Source of the DNA: Ruminococcus sp.
Lineage (GTDB): Bacteria; Bacillota; Clostridia; Oscillospirales; Ruminococcaceae
DNA: 64,000 nucleotides
Direction of reading: 5' to 3'
Assembly: GCA_017478965.1 (NCBI GenBank)
Contig: JAFVCV010000039.1
Coordinates: forward strand, 62,001 to 126,000
Position numbers and translations under genes: made by a program. The notes beneath the pieces were generated by a model. It was not told the origin of the DNA, did not search any database, and saw only the letters and a list, made by a program, of their open reading frames with translations. Below are positions 51,894 through 61,111 of the stretch, in pieces; within the stretch, counting starts at the first letter, position 1, and each line of letters begins with the position of its first letter.

Positions 51894-52526
51894 TTATCTC
51901 CTGCCTTTTATTATAGGCGAAAGGGGTTTATAGATCACCCCGGTGACAGCTGCGCACAAAGCACCCTTTATGAGAGTGAATGGCAGATTGAAAATGAGCA
52001 GAGCCTGTAAAATGCTGCCGGTGGAGGGCAGAATGGCCTGATACATACCCAGGACTCCGGCCTCACCGCCGTACTTGGCGAAAAGCTTGAAGTAGAATGG
52101 GTAAACGATAAAGTAATTCAGCGGCAGGCTGATAACGGTGAAAACCACTGCGCCTACTATTGAACCAATGAGGGCGCCCTTTTTGGTGCGGTTTTTCTGA
52201 TAGATCACCCCGGCGGTGAATGCAAAGGCCGCTGAGGTCACAAAGTCAAAGATATTCCCTACGCCCATGGTAGAGGCATAGCCCTTGATGATAAGGTGGA
52301 TAAGGTTCTTTATCAGGCACACCATCACGCCCTCCACCGGCCCCATCGAAAAGCTTGCCAGCAGTGAGATGACGTTTGAAAGGTCAAGCTTGATAAAGCC
52401 TGGCATGAGCGGCACATTGAAATCAAGCAGATAAATGATGAGTGCCACTGCGCTCATCATAGAGATGAGCACCATTTTTCTGACCGTGAAAAGATCCTTT
52501 TTTTCAATAGCTGCATTGTTTGTCAT
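51894..52526 (-). CDS. ribU: Riboflavin ECF transporter substrate-binding subunit RibU
   Basis: A 210-aa S-component with about six helices, which binds riboflavin and works with a shared EcfA/EcfA'/EcfT energising module. Recognisable features are the LDFNVPLMPGFIKLDLSNV stretch, the GPVEGVMVCLIKNLIH motif and GVGNIFDF. The FMN riboswitch directly upstream confirms the substrate. The ECF energising genes are not in this window. I chose ATG at 52526 because GGAGGAATTTTT lies before it; the frame stays open upstream into the riboswitch terminator. Confidence 0.93.
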   Translation of the reverse strand: MTNNAAIEKKDLFTVRKMVLISMMSAVALIIYLLDFNVPLMPGFIKLDLSNVISLLASFSMGPVEGVMVCLIKNLIHLIIKGYASTMGVGNIFDFVTSAAFAFTAGVIYQKNRTKKGALIGSIVGAVVFTVISLPLNYFIVYPFYFKLFAKYGGEAGVLGMYQAILPSTGSILQALLIFNLPFTLIKGALCAAVTGVIYKPLSPIIKGRR

Positions 52527-52572
52527 AAAAATTCCTCCAAATAAAGTATTATTTGTCAGAAACGCAGGAGAA

Positions 52573-52605
52573 CAAAATCGCCCCCGTAATGCTCTTACGG
52601 GGGCG
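52573..52605 (-). terminator. Riboswitch-controlled terminator before ribU
   Basis: On the minus strand a perfect 11-bp stem CGCCCCCGTAA with TTACGGGGGCG (52605-52595 with 52589-52579) is followed by ATTTTGTT. It is the expression platform of the FMN riboswitch. Confidence 0.9.
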
Positions 52606-52625
52606 TACAATTTTATTGAACTGCC

Positions 52626-52751
52626 GTTTCTTCCATCCGGACTTTTACCGTCGGTATCGGAATTTCACCGATTCAGCGCAGCTCACAACGTTCTGGATCA
52701 CTGCGGTCGAGGACTTTGACCTCCGGTGTGGAATTTCACCACCCCTGAAAC
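52626..52751 (-). promoter_or_regulatory. FMN riboswitch (RFN element)
   Basis: On the minus strand the segment shows GGGGTGGTGAAATTCC, GGAGGTCAAAGTCC, GGTGAAATTCCG, ACGGTAAAAGTCCGGATG and GAAGAA, the conserved blocks of the RFN element. P1 is formed by GTTTC at the start with GAAAC at the end. FMN binding would promote the terminator at 52573-52605 and reduce riboflavin uptake. Confidence 0.95.
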
Positions 52752-52825
52752 ACAATTAGATTTTAAATTGATCTTATATCGGGGCACTGCCCCTGATCTT
52801 ACGGTATCATACCGTTATGACCTTA

Positions 52826-53245
52826 TCAGTTGTCGCTGTCCTCAGACTCTTCCTCTTCGCTGAAAGCATCTTCAACATCGGAATAATCAAACTCCAGCTT
52901 TTCGCCGCAGCCTGGACAGGTTATCTCACCGTCAGCCAGCAGCGCCTCGGTAAGACGTATAGAATCGCCGCAGGTCGGACATATGCACTCATATACCGAC
53001 TCGCCCTCGGCGTCCTCCTCAGAGTCGCCGTAAACGAATTCCTCCAAGTCTGTCAGGTCGCAGTTGATATCGTCCAGCGTATCAACAGTGTCGTTGAAAG
53101 CCACAGTCAGGTCCTCCACCTGCGCCGCCATTTCCTCCAGCAGCTCGCTCATAGCCTTGAGCACCTTGCCCTCGTCCGAGCTTTCCTCCAGTTTCAGTCC
53201 TTCCATCAGGCCTTTGATATAAGCAGCCTTCTTGACCAGCTCCAT
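52826..53245 (-). CDS. Zinc-ribbon protein with CD1247-type N-terminal domain
   Basis: A 139-aa acidic protein. The N-terminal 65 residues form a helical hairpin (AAYIKGLMEGLKL, then ELLEEMAAQVEDL), and the C-terminal half has a zinc ribbon with CPTCGD and CPGCGE. I recall this arrangement from clostridial CD1247-type proteins whose role is unknown; that recall is not checked. The last 20 residues are nearly all Asp, Glu and Ser. It lies 42 bp after efp on the same strand and is probably cotranscribed. Confidence 0.75.
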   Translation of the reverse strand: MELVKKAAYIKGLMEGLKLEESSDEGKVLKAMSELLEEMAAQVEDLTVAFNDTVDTLDDINCDLTDLEEFVYGDSEEDAEGESVYECICPTCGDSIRLTEALLADGEITCPGCGEKLEFDYSDVEDAFSEEEESEDSDN

Positions 53246-53287
53246 TTATTATCGCTCCCTTCAGACCAAGTCCTTTGCAGTAAAAGC

Positions 53288-53845
53288 TTACGCTCTTTCC
53301 ATGTACTCACAGGTACGTGTATCTATCCTTATCTTGTCGCCGGTGTTGATGAACAGAGGAACTCTCAGCTCAGCGCCGGTCTCGACAGTCGCAGGCTTGG
53401 TGGCGTTGGTGGCAGTGTTGCCCTTCTCACCAGGCTCGGTATCGGTAACGACCAGCTCAACGAAATAAGGAGGCTCCACACCAAACACCTTGCCCTTGTA
53501 GGAAAGTACCTTGCAGACATCGTTCTCCTTCACGAACTTGAAGTTGTCCGAAAGCTCGTTCTTGTTCACAGGGATCAGCTCATAGGTCTCCTGGTCCATG
53601 AAATAATAGAGATCGCCGTCGCTGTAGGAATACTCCATATCCTTTCTCTCCACATAAGCGGTGGGGAACTTAGCGGTAGGGTTGTAGGTCTTCTCAACTA
53701 CAGAGCCTGTGATGACATTCTTTACCTTAGCTCTTACGAATGCCGCACCCTTGCCGGGCTTAACGTGCTGGAACTCGACTATCTGCATTACGTTGCCTTC
53801 CTCTTCAAAAGTCATGCCGTTCCTGAAATCACCAGCTGTTACCAT
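53288..53845 (-). CDS. efp: Translation elongation factor P
   Basis: EF-P relieves ribosome stalling at polyproline stretches. The 185-aa protein has the KOW-like N-terminal domain with the tip Lys32 in KPGKGAAF, then two OB domains ending in the [19 protein letters not shown] signature. The opening [17 protein letters not shown] is typical, so ATG at 53845 is right even though the frame extends upstream to 53920; GGAGGTTATAAA lies before it. Confidence 0.97.
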   Translation of the reverse strand: MVTAGDFRNGMTFEEEGNVMQIVEFQHVKPGKGAAFVRAKVKNVITGSVVEKTYNPTAKFPTAYVERKDMEYSYSDGDLYYFMDQETYELIPVNKNELSDNFKFVKENDVCKVLSYKGKVFGVEPPYFVELVVTDTEPGEKGNTATNATKPATVETGAELRVPLFINTGDKIRIDTRTCEYMERA

Positions 53846-53933
53846 AATTTTATAACCTCCATGATAATTGTTTAATGTCCAGCCTATATACCGCAAATAG
53901 CCGCCTATACATCTGCACATATCTATACGAAGT

Positions 53934-53962
53934 ATTATACCATACTTCGCCCTTTATTTCAA
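53934..53962 (-). promoter_or_regulatory. Sigma-A promoter of efp
   Basis: On the minus strand TTGAAA (53962-53957), a 17-bp spacer and a perfect TATAAT (53939-53934), about 90 bp before efp. Confidence 0.75.
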
Positions 53963-54009
53963 GAGCTTTTTAAAACTTTTAATATTTTTTTAAAATTCCC
54001 GCCGGAGCG

Positions 54010-55212
54010 TTACTTATTGACTATCTTGAAGCCCTTGTTGGTCAGTGCGGCCCTGATGTCCCTGATATGGCTGTAATCTCTGGTCTCCAGAACCAGTCTC
54101 AGCAGGCACTCGGTTATGTCGCTGTCCTCGCTGGCCCTCTCGTGGTGGATAGATACTACGTTTCCGCCAAGATCTGCGATGATGGCCGAAACGTCCTTGA
54201 GCTGGCCGGGCTTGTCGGTGAGCTGGATAGTCAGCGTATCGGACCTGCCGGATTTCAGCAGACCTCTCTTGATGACCCTGGAAAGTATAGTAACGTCGAT
54301 GTTCCCGCCGGACACCAGGCAGACCACGTTCTTGCCCTTGATGTCGGGTATCTTGTTGAACATCACAGCCGCTACGGAAACTGCACCGGCGCCCTCGGCG
54401 ATGAGCTTCTGCTTCTCTATAAGGTGAAGGATAGCCGAGCTGACCTCATCGTCGCTGACAGTCACGATGCCGTCCACATACTGCTTGCAGTACTCAAAGG
54501 TATGCTCTCCCGGCTCCTTGACCTGGATACCGTCAGCTATAGTGTGGACGCTGTCAAGACAAAGTATCTTGTCCTCCTTGATAGACTTTACCATGGAAGG
54601 CGCACCCTCGGCCTGAACGCCGTATACCTTCACCCTTGGGTTGAGCTGCTTGATAGCGAAGGCTACGCCGGAGATAAGTCCGCCGCCCCCCACAGGGACC
54701 ACCACTACATTGGCGTTGGTGACCTGGTTGAGTATCTCCAGGCCTATGGTGCCCTGGCCGGCGATAACGTTTTCGTCGTCAAAGGGGTGGATAAATGTAT
54801 AACCGCACTCGTCCCTCTGCCTTATGGCCTCGGCGTAAGCATCGTCATAGACCCCCGGGACCAGGCATATCTCCGCCCCGTAGCTCCTGGTCGCCTCGAC
54901 CTTGGAGATGGGCGCACCGTCCGGCAGGCAGATAACGGATCTGATACCGTTCTTGGCAGCTGCAAGAGCCACGCCCTGGGCATGGTTGCCCGCAGAGCAG
55001 GCGATAACGCCATGGCTCTTCTCCTCGTCGGAAAGCTGGGAGATCTTGTAGTAAGCACCCCTGACCTTGAACGAGCCTGTTATCTGCAAATTCTCGGTCT
55101 TGAGAAAAACATTGCAGTCCGGGTTCACATTAGGAGCGGCTATACAGGCGGTAGGCCTGATGACCTCCTTCAGAACATTCGATGCGTCAAATACTTTGTC
55201 CAAAGTAAGCAT
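54010..55212 (-). CDS. ilvA: Threonine ammonia-lyase with C-terminal ACT domain
   Basis: A PLP enzyme of 400 aa that deaminates threonine to 2-oxobutyrate for isoleucine synthesis. PLP attaches to Lys49 in ITGSFKVRGAYYK; the SAGNHAQGVA and PVGGGGLISG phosphate-binding loops are present. Residues about 325-400 form one ACT domain. This length and single ACT domain fit the shorter TdcB-like class that occurs in Firmicutes as the biosynthetic form. No other branched-chain genes are adjacent. It has its own promoter. Confidence 0.93.
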   Translation of the reverse strand: MLTLDKVFDASNVLKEVIRPTACIAAPNVNPDCNVFLKTENLQITGSFKVRGAYYKISQLSDEEKSHGVIACSAGNHAQGVALAAAKNGIRSVICLPDGAPISKVEATRSYGAEICLVPGVYDDAYAEAIRQRDECGYTFIHPFDDENVIAGQGTIGLEILNQVTNANVVVVPVGGGGLISGVAFAIKQLNPRVKVYGVQAEGAPSMVKSIKEDKILCLDSVHTIADGIQVKEPGEHTFEYCKQYVDGIVTVSDDEVSSAILHLIEKQKLIAEGAGAVSVAAVMFNKIPDIKGKNVVCLVSGGNIDVTILSRVIKRGLLKSGRSDTLTIQLTDKPGQLKDVSAIIADLGGNVVSIHHERASEDSDITECLLRLVLETRDYSHIRDIRAALTNKGFKIVNK

Positions 55213-55303
55213 TTAAAATGACCTCTTTTCAAAGAATTGTTTACACATGACCGGCAGCCGGCCATGGGGTATATTACTTTCAGCAAATGCGTTTTGATAC
55301 CGA

Positions 55304-55331
55304 TCTTTCCGCCGAAGTCTTTCCGCCGAAG
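55304..55331 (+). repeat. Perfect 14-bp tandem duplication
   Basis: TCTTTCCGCCGAAG occurs twice in direct succession (55304-55317 and 55318-55331) in the untranslated leader of ilvA. Likely a slippage event. Confidence 0.8.
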
Positions 55332-55366
55332 ACCGAGAGATCAGTATATATCCGGCACACAAGTCA

Positions 55367-55395
55367 ATTATATCACCCCCGGACCGAAAAGTCAA
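55367..55395 (-). promoter_or_regulatory. Sigma-A promoter of ilvA
   Basis: On the minus strand TTGACT (55395-55390), a 17-bp spacer and a perfect TATAAT (55372-55367), about 155 bp before ilvA. On the + strand of this 335-bp gap (55213-55547), TATAAT at 55492-55497 without a good -35 may serve the antiporter gene. Confidence 0.75.
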
Positions 55396-55547
55396 CCGCT
55401 TTTAACAGCCTGAAAGTGGAATTTTTCCATGGCTTTGACATAATTCACAGTTCGGAAAAGAATGGTTAATCAAAAATGCCAAATGGTGTGCTATAATAAC
55501 AGTTCGTGGGATAAGGAGCAGACAGTTACAGAAAAAGGGGTAATGAC

Positions 55548-56759
55548 ATGGAGAATTATGAAGTCCTTATGCAGCTGGCCATCATAATGATGGCGGCCAA
55601 GCTTTTCGGACTTATCGCAAGAAAACTCAGAGCGCCCATGGTAGTGGGCGAGATAGCGGCAGGGCTGATAATAGGGCCTTGCCTCTTAGGCCTTGTTCAG
55701 CCTGACGAGTTTTTAGACCGCATGGCTGAGATAGGCGTCATACTGATAATGTTCTCGGCGGGCCTGGAGACTAATCTGAAGGAGCTTAAAAAGTCTGGCT
55801 TTATAGCCTTTGTCATAGCCTGTGTGGGGGTATTCGTGCCTCTGATCGGCGGCACGGTGCTTTACCTGTGCTTTCACGGTTTTGACGGCTTTGGGACGGA
55901 TAAGTTCTTCACCGCACTTTTCATTGGCTGCATAATGACTGCGACCTCAGTGGGGATAACCGTGGAGGCCCTCAAGGAGATGGACGTTCTCAAGGGCAGG
56001 GTAGGGCAGACCATACTCAGCGCCGCCATCATCGACGACATCATCGGCATAGTGGTGCTGACCTTCGTTCTGGGCTTTAAAGACCCCAACAACAGACCGG
56101 CGGCGGTGTCCCTAAAAGTTGCCTTGTTCATAGGCTTCTCATTTGTTTTGGGCTATGCTATATACAGAGTATTCAGGATAGTTGACGAGCGCTATCCCCA
56201 CACCAGAAGGATACCAATAATCGCACTGAGCCTTTGCTTCGTGCTGGCCTTCGTGGCGGAGGAGTACTTCGGCATAGCTGACATCACCGGCGCTTACATA
56301 GCCGGCATAATCCTTTGCAGCGTCCGTGACGCCGCTTATATCGACCGCAAGATAAGCGTCAACGGGTATATGTTCTTTGCTCCCATATTCTTCGTGGGGA
56401 TAGGGCTTAAAACCACCTTCAAAGGCCTTGGCGGCAGCATGGTGCTGTTCGCACTGTGCTTTGTGGCGGTGGCGATGCTCACCAAGCTCATAGGCTGCGG
56501 CTTGGCGGCGAAGTGCTTCAGGTTCAGGAACATCGACTGTGTGAAGATAGGCGCAGGCATGATGACCAGGGGCGAGGTGGCCCTTATAATCACCAGCAAG
56601 GGTCTGGCCATGAAGATACTTGACCCTGGCTATTCCACTGCGGTCATAATGCTCATAATAGTCTCCAGCGTGGTAACGCCCATAATGCTGAAAATGCTGT
56701 ATTCAAAGTCTCCGGACACGTCTCCGGAGGAGGCTGCTGAAAAGGCTGCCGAGAGCTGA
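55548..56759 (+). CDS. Cation:proton antiporter (CPA2/KefB-like)
   Basis: A 403-aa integral membrane protein with about 12 helices of the monovalent cation:proton antiporter 2 family. Landmarks are RAPMVVGEIAAGLIIGP, the FSAGLETNL stretch and the AAIIDDIIGIVVL segment with the paired Asp of the ion site. There is no C-terminal TrkA-N or RCK domain, so it is a plain exchanger. The ion (Na or K) cannot be told. A short Ser/Glu-rich tail ends the protein. AAAAAGGGG precedes the ATG. Confidence 0.9.
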   Translation: MENYEVLMQLAIIMMAAKLFGLIARKLRAPMVVGEIAAGLIIGPCLLGLVQPDEFLDRMAEIGVILIMFSAGLETNLKELKKSGFIAFVIACVGVFVPLIGGTVLYLCFHGFDGFGTDKFFTALFIGCIMTATSVGITVEALKEMDVLKGRVGQTILSAAIIDDIIGIVVLTFVLGFKDPNNRPAAVSLKVALFIGFSFVLGYAIYRVFRIVDERYPHTRRIPIIALSLCFVLAFVAEEYFGIADITGAYIAGIILCSVRDAAYIDRKISVNGYMFFAPIFFVGIGLKTTFKGLGGSMVLFALCFVAVAMLTKLIGCGLAAKCFRFRNIDCVKIGAGMMTRGEVALIITSKGLAMKILDPGYSTAVIMLIIVSSVVTPIMLKMLYSKSPDTSPEEAAEKAAES

Positions 56760-56767
56760 TGGTAAAT

Positions 56768-56813
56768 AAAACGGCTGTGTCACGGAAGTCCGGACACAGC
56801 CGTTTGTTATTTT
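56768..56813. terminator. Bidirectional terminator between the antiporter gene and mfd
   Basis: A perfect 11-bp stem ACGGCTGTGTC with GACACAGCCGT (56771-56781 with 56793-56803), flanked by A-rich and T-rich sequence. Confidence 0.85.
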
Positions 56814-59800
56814 GCTGAGCTGAGCAGGCCGATGACCTCCTTCATCAGCTCCGGCGAGCGCTGGCCCTTGCCGGTCTTTATCTCAAAATAAGGCTTTTTG
56901 GCGTCTACGAACCTGAGTCTGTTCTTATAGGTCCTGACCAGGCTGTTTATCTGTTCAGGCTCCAGTGAGCTGACATAGAACTGCATCTTCTCCCCGGCCT
57001 GCTTTATCTCCTTGACCCCCTGCATGGAAGCACGGTTTCGCAGCAGCGCCACGTTTATAAGACCCGTCACGCTCTCCGGCGGGTCGCCGTAGCGGTCGAT
57101 GAGCTCGTCTATGACGTCGGTGCTGTCCTCGTCGGTGGTGATGGATGCGATCTTGCGGTAAGCGTCGATGCGCTGCCCCAGGTTTTCGATATAGCTCTCA
57201 GGTATAAAGGCGTTTATTGAGATATCCACCAGGCAGTCCTCTGGACTTCTTGGCAGAGCCTCGCCATTCTGCTCAGCTATGGCTTCGTTCAGCAGCCTCA
57301 GGTACATATCATACCCCACCGCCTCCATATGGCCGTGCTGCTTTGCGCTGAGTATGGAACCGGCGCCCCTTATCTCCAGGTCTCTGAGTGCGATGTGAAA
57401 GCCGGAGCCAAACTGGGTGAACTCCCTTATGGCCTCCAGCCTTTTCGCCGCCACCTCGGAGAGCACCTTGCCCCGGCGGAAAGTGAAGTAGGCGAAGGCC
57501 CTCCTGCTGGAGCGGCCCACACGCCCTCTTAGCTGGTGGAGCTGCGAGAGCCCCAGACGGTCGGCGTCTTCGATGATGAGGGTGTTGACGTTCGGCACAT
57601 CTATGCCGGTCTCTATAAGGGTGGTGCAGATGAGTATGTCTATCTCATGCTCTACCACCTGCCGCCAGATCTCAGAAAGCTCCGCCTCCCCGAGCTGGCC
57701 GTGGGCTATGCCTATCCTGGCCTCAGGTATCAGCTCCTGGAGCTGTGAGGCCGTGCGGTGGATAGTCTCTATGCGGTTATGGATATAGTATACCTGTCCG
57801 CCACGCCGCAGCTCCTTGTTTATGGCCTGGGCGATAACGCCGGGGCTGTGCTCGATGACGTAGGTCTGTATGGGCTTTCGGTCTGTAGGCGGGTCCTCCA
57901 GCACCGACATATCCCTGATGCCGCTGAGGGCCATATTGAGGGTCCTGGGTATGGGTGTGGCCGATAGGGTAAGTATGTCCACGCCGGGGAAATTCTCCTT
58001 GAACCTCTCCTTGTGCGCAACTCCGAAACGCTGCTCCTCATCTATGATGGCAAGGCCTAGGTCCTTGAACTTCACGTCCTTTGATACGACTCTGTGGGTG
58101 CCGATGACCAGGTCAACGGTACCCCTTTTCAGTTCCCTTACGATGGCAGCCTGCTCCCTGGGCTTTCTGAACCTGGACAAAAGCTCCACCTTGACAGGGA
58201 AATGCTCGAACCTCTTTATGGCGGTCTGGTAATGCTGCCATGCCAGGACCGTGGTAGGGGCCAGGATCGCACACTGCTTGCCGTTGGTTATGCACTTGAA
58301 TGCCGCCCTCAGTGCTACCTCGGTCTTTCCGAAACCTACGTCACCGCAGAGCAGCCGGTCCATGGGGGTGTCCTTCTGCATATCTTCCTTTATCTCGGCT
58401 ATGGACCTTATCTGGTCATCGGTCTCAGTATAGTCGAACCTCTCCTCGAAGTTCAGCTGCCAGTCGTCGTCCTCGGAAAAGGCATAGCCCTTCGCCAGCT
58501 GACGCTGGGCATAGAGCTTTGTCAGCTCCTCCGCCATGTCCTTCACTGCGGCCCTTACCTTGCTGCGGGTCCGGTTCCATTCGGTGGAATTGAGCTTGTT
58601 GAGCTTTACGCCGCTGTCGTCACCGGGGCCTACGTATCTCGACACCAGATCAAGCTGAGTCACCGGAACATACAGCACGTCCGTGCCGGCGTAACTTATG
58701 GTGATATAGTCCTTCTTGACCCCGTTGGTCTCCAGGTTCCTTATGCCTAAAAACCTGCCTATGCCGTACATCGAATGTACCACCAGGTCCCCGCTGTGGA
58801 TATCGGACAGGGCCTTTATCTCTTCCCCGGCCTTGTGCCTGGGCTTTTTGCGCTTGGAGGACATCGAGCGCATCTGTGTTATGAGGGCGCACCTGGCCTC
58901 CGGATAGTCAAATCCGGCGGAAAGGCTTCCGGTCCTGACATAGACCCTGCCAGAGACCAGCTCAGAGCTTTCGGTCATTATCTGAGCCGGTATGCCGCTG
59001 TCCTGAAGGTCCTTGACTATGATGGGAAGGGTCTTTTCCGACCCCGCCAGCACCACCGTGCAGTAGCCGCTGTCGCAAAGGGTCCCCAGCTCGTCCTGGA
59101 GCACCACCGTACTTCCGCCCCAGGCCGAGGTCTGGCGGCAGTCGGTGTTGATGAGCCTTTTGAGCCTTATGTTGTTGTTCGAGCGCATGAAGGTATCGAG
59201 AAAAACGCATCTCATGCTTGTGATAAGGCTCTCGGCCTTCCCGAGGTCGATGAAAAATCCCTCCAGCTTTTTGAAGAGTATCCCGTCGTTATAAAGCAGT
59301 TTCATGTCCTCTGAGAGCTGAGAAAGTGCTGCCTTGCCCTTTTCTATGCAGTTGGAGTACTCGCTCACCAGGCAGGCTCCGCTGCCGAAATAATCGAACA
59401 CCGTGGCGATCTCGCCGTAGGCAAGGGAGTAATACTTGTCAAGGTCTGTCAGCGTCAGTCCGCTTTTAGCAAGGTCTATGTCCTTGTAGATATGCTCCCT
59501 TATCTTGTCGGCCAGCTTACCTCTGGCTGAGGCCGCCAGTTTTTCCAGCCTCGATATCAGATCCTCGGTGCTGTCAAAGATTATCTCCAGGGCGGGGAAT
59601 ACCTTTATGCTGTCGATATTCTCCGTGCGGCGCTGGCTCTCGGTATCGAATCTTGCTATGGTGTCCACCTGGTCCCCCCACAGCTCTATCCTCACCGGCA
59701 ACTTTTCCTGCACGGGAAAGATGTCGATTATGGACCCTCTGACCGAGAACTGCGCCTGGCCCTCCACCTTGTCCGTAGGGGCATAGCCGGCGGCCAGCAG

Positions 59801-60265
59801 CCTGCGTTTAAGGTCCTCTAAGTCCGTGTCCTCCCCGGTCTTTAGCGAGAACGAGCAGCTCCTGAGCTTTGACGGGGGTATGGTCCCCTGCAAACAGGCC
59901 TCCATGCTTGCGCACATTACCCTGCACCTGCCGTCGGAGATGTCCGAAAGGGCCTCCAGCCGCCGGTGCTCGTATTCTCTGGAGATACCCTCCATGTAGG
60001 CGAAATTGTAGTCCTTAGCCGGGTATACACAGGCTGTGTCCTCTCCGGCCATAAGATTTATGTCCGAGGCCATTCTTGTAGCGGAGGCCTCATCGTCGCA
60101 GATGAGCAGAAAGCTGCCCAGGCGGCTCAGCGCTGCCGCCAGATGAGCCTTGTGTATGCCCGAAACTCCCGTCACTGCCGCAGGTGTGTAGCCGTTTATC
60201 AGGCAGTTGCGTATGTCGGGATAAAAGCTCAGTCTGTCGCTTATATCAAAGAAAATATTACTCAT
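56807..60265 (-). CDS. mfd: Transcription-repair coupling factor Mfd
   Basis: A 1152-aa DNA translocase that removes stalled RNA polymerase and recruits UvrA. In order it shows the UvrB-like N-terminal modules (1-350), an RNA-polymerase interacting domain (about 490-560, starting SGDLVVHSMYGIGRF), the superfamily 2 helicase core with Walker A GDVGFGKTE (Lys647), the DEEQRFGV box and SATPIPRTL, and the C-terminal TRCF domain. Length matches the family. It follows pth by 33 bp on the same strand, a common order in Firmicutes. Confidence 0.97.
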   Translation of the reverse strand: MSNIFFDISDRLSFYPDIRNCLINGYTPAAVTGVSGIHKAHLAAALSRLGSFLLICDDEASATRMASDINLMAGEDTACVYPAKDYNFAYMEGISREYEHRRLEALSDISDGRCRVMCASMEACLQGTIPPSKLRSCSFSLKTGEDTDLEDLKRRLLAAGYAPTDKVEGQAQFSVRGSIIDIFPVQEKLPVRIELWGDQVDTIARFDTESQRRTENIDSIKVFPALEIIFDSTEDLISRLEKLAASARGKLADKIREHIYKDIDLAKSGLTLTDLDKYYSLAYGEIATVFDYFGSGACLVSEYSNCIEKGKAALSQLSEDMKLLYNDGILFKKLEGFFIDLGKAESLITSMRCVFLDTFMRSNNNIRLKRLINTDCRQTSAWGGSTVVLQDELGTLCDSGYCTVVLAGSEKTLPIIVKDLQDSGIPAQIMTESSELVSGRVYVRTGSLSAGFDYPEARCALITQMRSMSSKRKKPRHKAGEEIKALSDIHSGDLVVHSMYGIGRFLGIRNLETNGVKKDYITISYAGTDVLYVPVTQLDLVSRYVGPGDDSGVKLNKLNSTEWNRTRSKVRAAVKDMAEELTKLYAQRQLAKGYAFSEDDDWQLNFEERFDYTETDDQIRSIAEIKEDMQKDTPMDRLLCGDVGFGKTEVALRAAFKCITNGKQCAILAPTTVLAWQHYQTAIKRFEHFPVKVELLSRFRKPREQAAIVRELKRGTVDLVIGTHRVVSKDVKFKDLGLAIIDEEQRFGVAHKERFKENFPGVDILTLSATPIPRTLNMALSGIRDMSVLEDPPTDRKPIQTYVIEHSPGVIAQAINKELRRGGQVYYIHNRIETIHRTASQLQELIPEARIGIAHGQLGEAELSEIWRQVVEHEIDILICTTLIETGIDVPNVNTLIIEDADRLGLSQLHQLRGRVGRSSRRAFAYFTFRRGKVLSEVAAKRLEAIREFTQFGSGFHIALRDLEIRGAGSILSAKQHGHMEAVGYDMYLRLLNEAIAEQNGEALPRSPEDCLVDISINAFIPESYIENLGQRIDAYRKIASITTDEDSTDVIDELIDRYGDPPESVTGLINVALLRNRASMQGVKEIKQAGEKMQFYVSSLEPEQINSLVRTYKNRLRFVDAKKPYFEIKTGKGQRSPELMKEVIGLLSSAK

Positions 60266-60298
60266 GTTTATCTGTCTTTCCTTTACTGTCTGCGTGGC

Positions 60299-60925
60299 TC
60301 AGTTGAATTTGTTCATGGCCTGGTCTGTCTTTCCCTGCACCATCAGCTCCAGGGCCTCGCAGGCCTTTGCGGCAGTCTCCTCCACCTTTTCCATATCCTC
60401 GCTGCTGAATTTTGACAGCACCCATGCCGCCAGGTCGTAGTCGGGCCTGGGCTTTTTGCCCACCCCTATCTTTATCCTTGGGAAATCCTCCCCGCCGCAG
60501 CAGGCGATGATGCTCTTTATGCCGTTGTGGCCCCCGGCGGAGCCTTTGCGCCTTATCCTCATCTGTCCAGGCTCTAAAGAGATGTCGTCAAAGATCACGA
60601 TGACCCTTTCCAGGGGTATCTTGTAAAAACCCATGGCCTGCTCCACAGCCTCTCCGCTGAGATTCATAAATGTCTCCGGCATCATTACCAGACAGCTCTT
60701 CCCTCCGATTCGGGCATTGCCTACTCTGGCCCTGAACTTATGTCTGTCCGCCGAAAATCCGTATTTTTTCTCCATTGCTCCCACGGTGATGAACCCGGCG
60801 TTATGGCGTGTTCCCTCATACTGTATCCCCGGATTGCCCAGCCCTGCGATGATGAATTCCGGCTTTGTACCCCCTGCGTCCTCTCTTTCGGCGCTGAGTT
60901 TTCTGAGTTTCTCAAAAATATCCAT
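60299..60925 (-). CDS. pth: Peptidyl-tRNA hydrolase
   Basis: Pth recycles peptidyl-tRNA released from stalled ribosomes. The 208-aa protein has the IIAGLGNPG opening of the family, catalytic His41 in GTRHNAGF, the FMNLSGE loop and the DDISLEPGQMRIR and GSAGGHNGIKSI motifs. It carries an N-terminal extension of about 20 residues (acidic and basic mix) not usual in the family; an internal start is possible but none has a good ribosome site. It leads the pth-mfd operon. Confidence 0.95.
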   Translation of the reverse strand: MDIFEKLRKLSAEREDAGGTKPEFIIAGLGNPGIQYEGTRHNAGFITVGAMEKKYGFSADRHKFRARVGNARIGGKSCLVMMPETFMNLSGEAVEQAMGFYKIPLERVIVIFDDISLEPGQMRIRRKGSAGGHNGIKSIIACCGGEDFPRIKIGVGKKPRPDYDLAAWVLSKFSSEDMEKVEETAAKACEALELMVQGKTDQAMNKFN

Positions 60926-61008
60926 ATCCCTTACCCTCGTTTCAGATAACGCACAATAACCCCGGCTTTCGCAAAAGACGGGGGTGCATTTGTATTTTAC
61001 AACTGGAT

Positions 61009-61037
61009 ATTATACCACGCTGACCGGGTTTTGTCAA
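61009..61037 (-). promoter_or_regulatory. Sigma-A promoter of pth-mfd
   Basis: On the minus strand a perfect TTGACA (61037-61032), a 17-bp spacer and a perfect TATAAT (61014-61009). Confidence 0.85.
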
Positions 61038-61062
61038 TGGCCTTTCAGCCTGTTTTCACCGC

Positions 61063-61090
61063 AAAAAAAGACCCGGTCTGAGTCCGGGCC
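61063..61090 (-). terminator. Terminator after the PH/zinc-ribbon gene
   Basis: On the minus strand a 7-bp GC stem (61090-61084 with 61076-61070, one G-U) is followed by TCTTTTTTT. Confidence 0.75.
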
Positions 61091-61111
61091 TTTTGTATCG
61101 TTTCTCTTATA

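Noticed and set aside
52817-53875. Open frame of 352 codons on the + strand
   Set aside because: It runs antisense to efp and the zinc-ribbon gene, both of which have clear motifs and starts.
54067-55221. Open frame of 384 codons on the + strand
   Set aside because: It is the antisense shadow of threonine ammonia-lyase.
55492-55497. TATAAT upstream of the antiporter gene
   Set aside because: It is well placed, but the -35 region is weak, so it was mentioned only in the ilvA promoter note.
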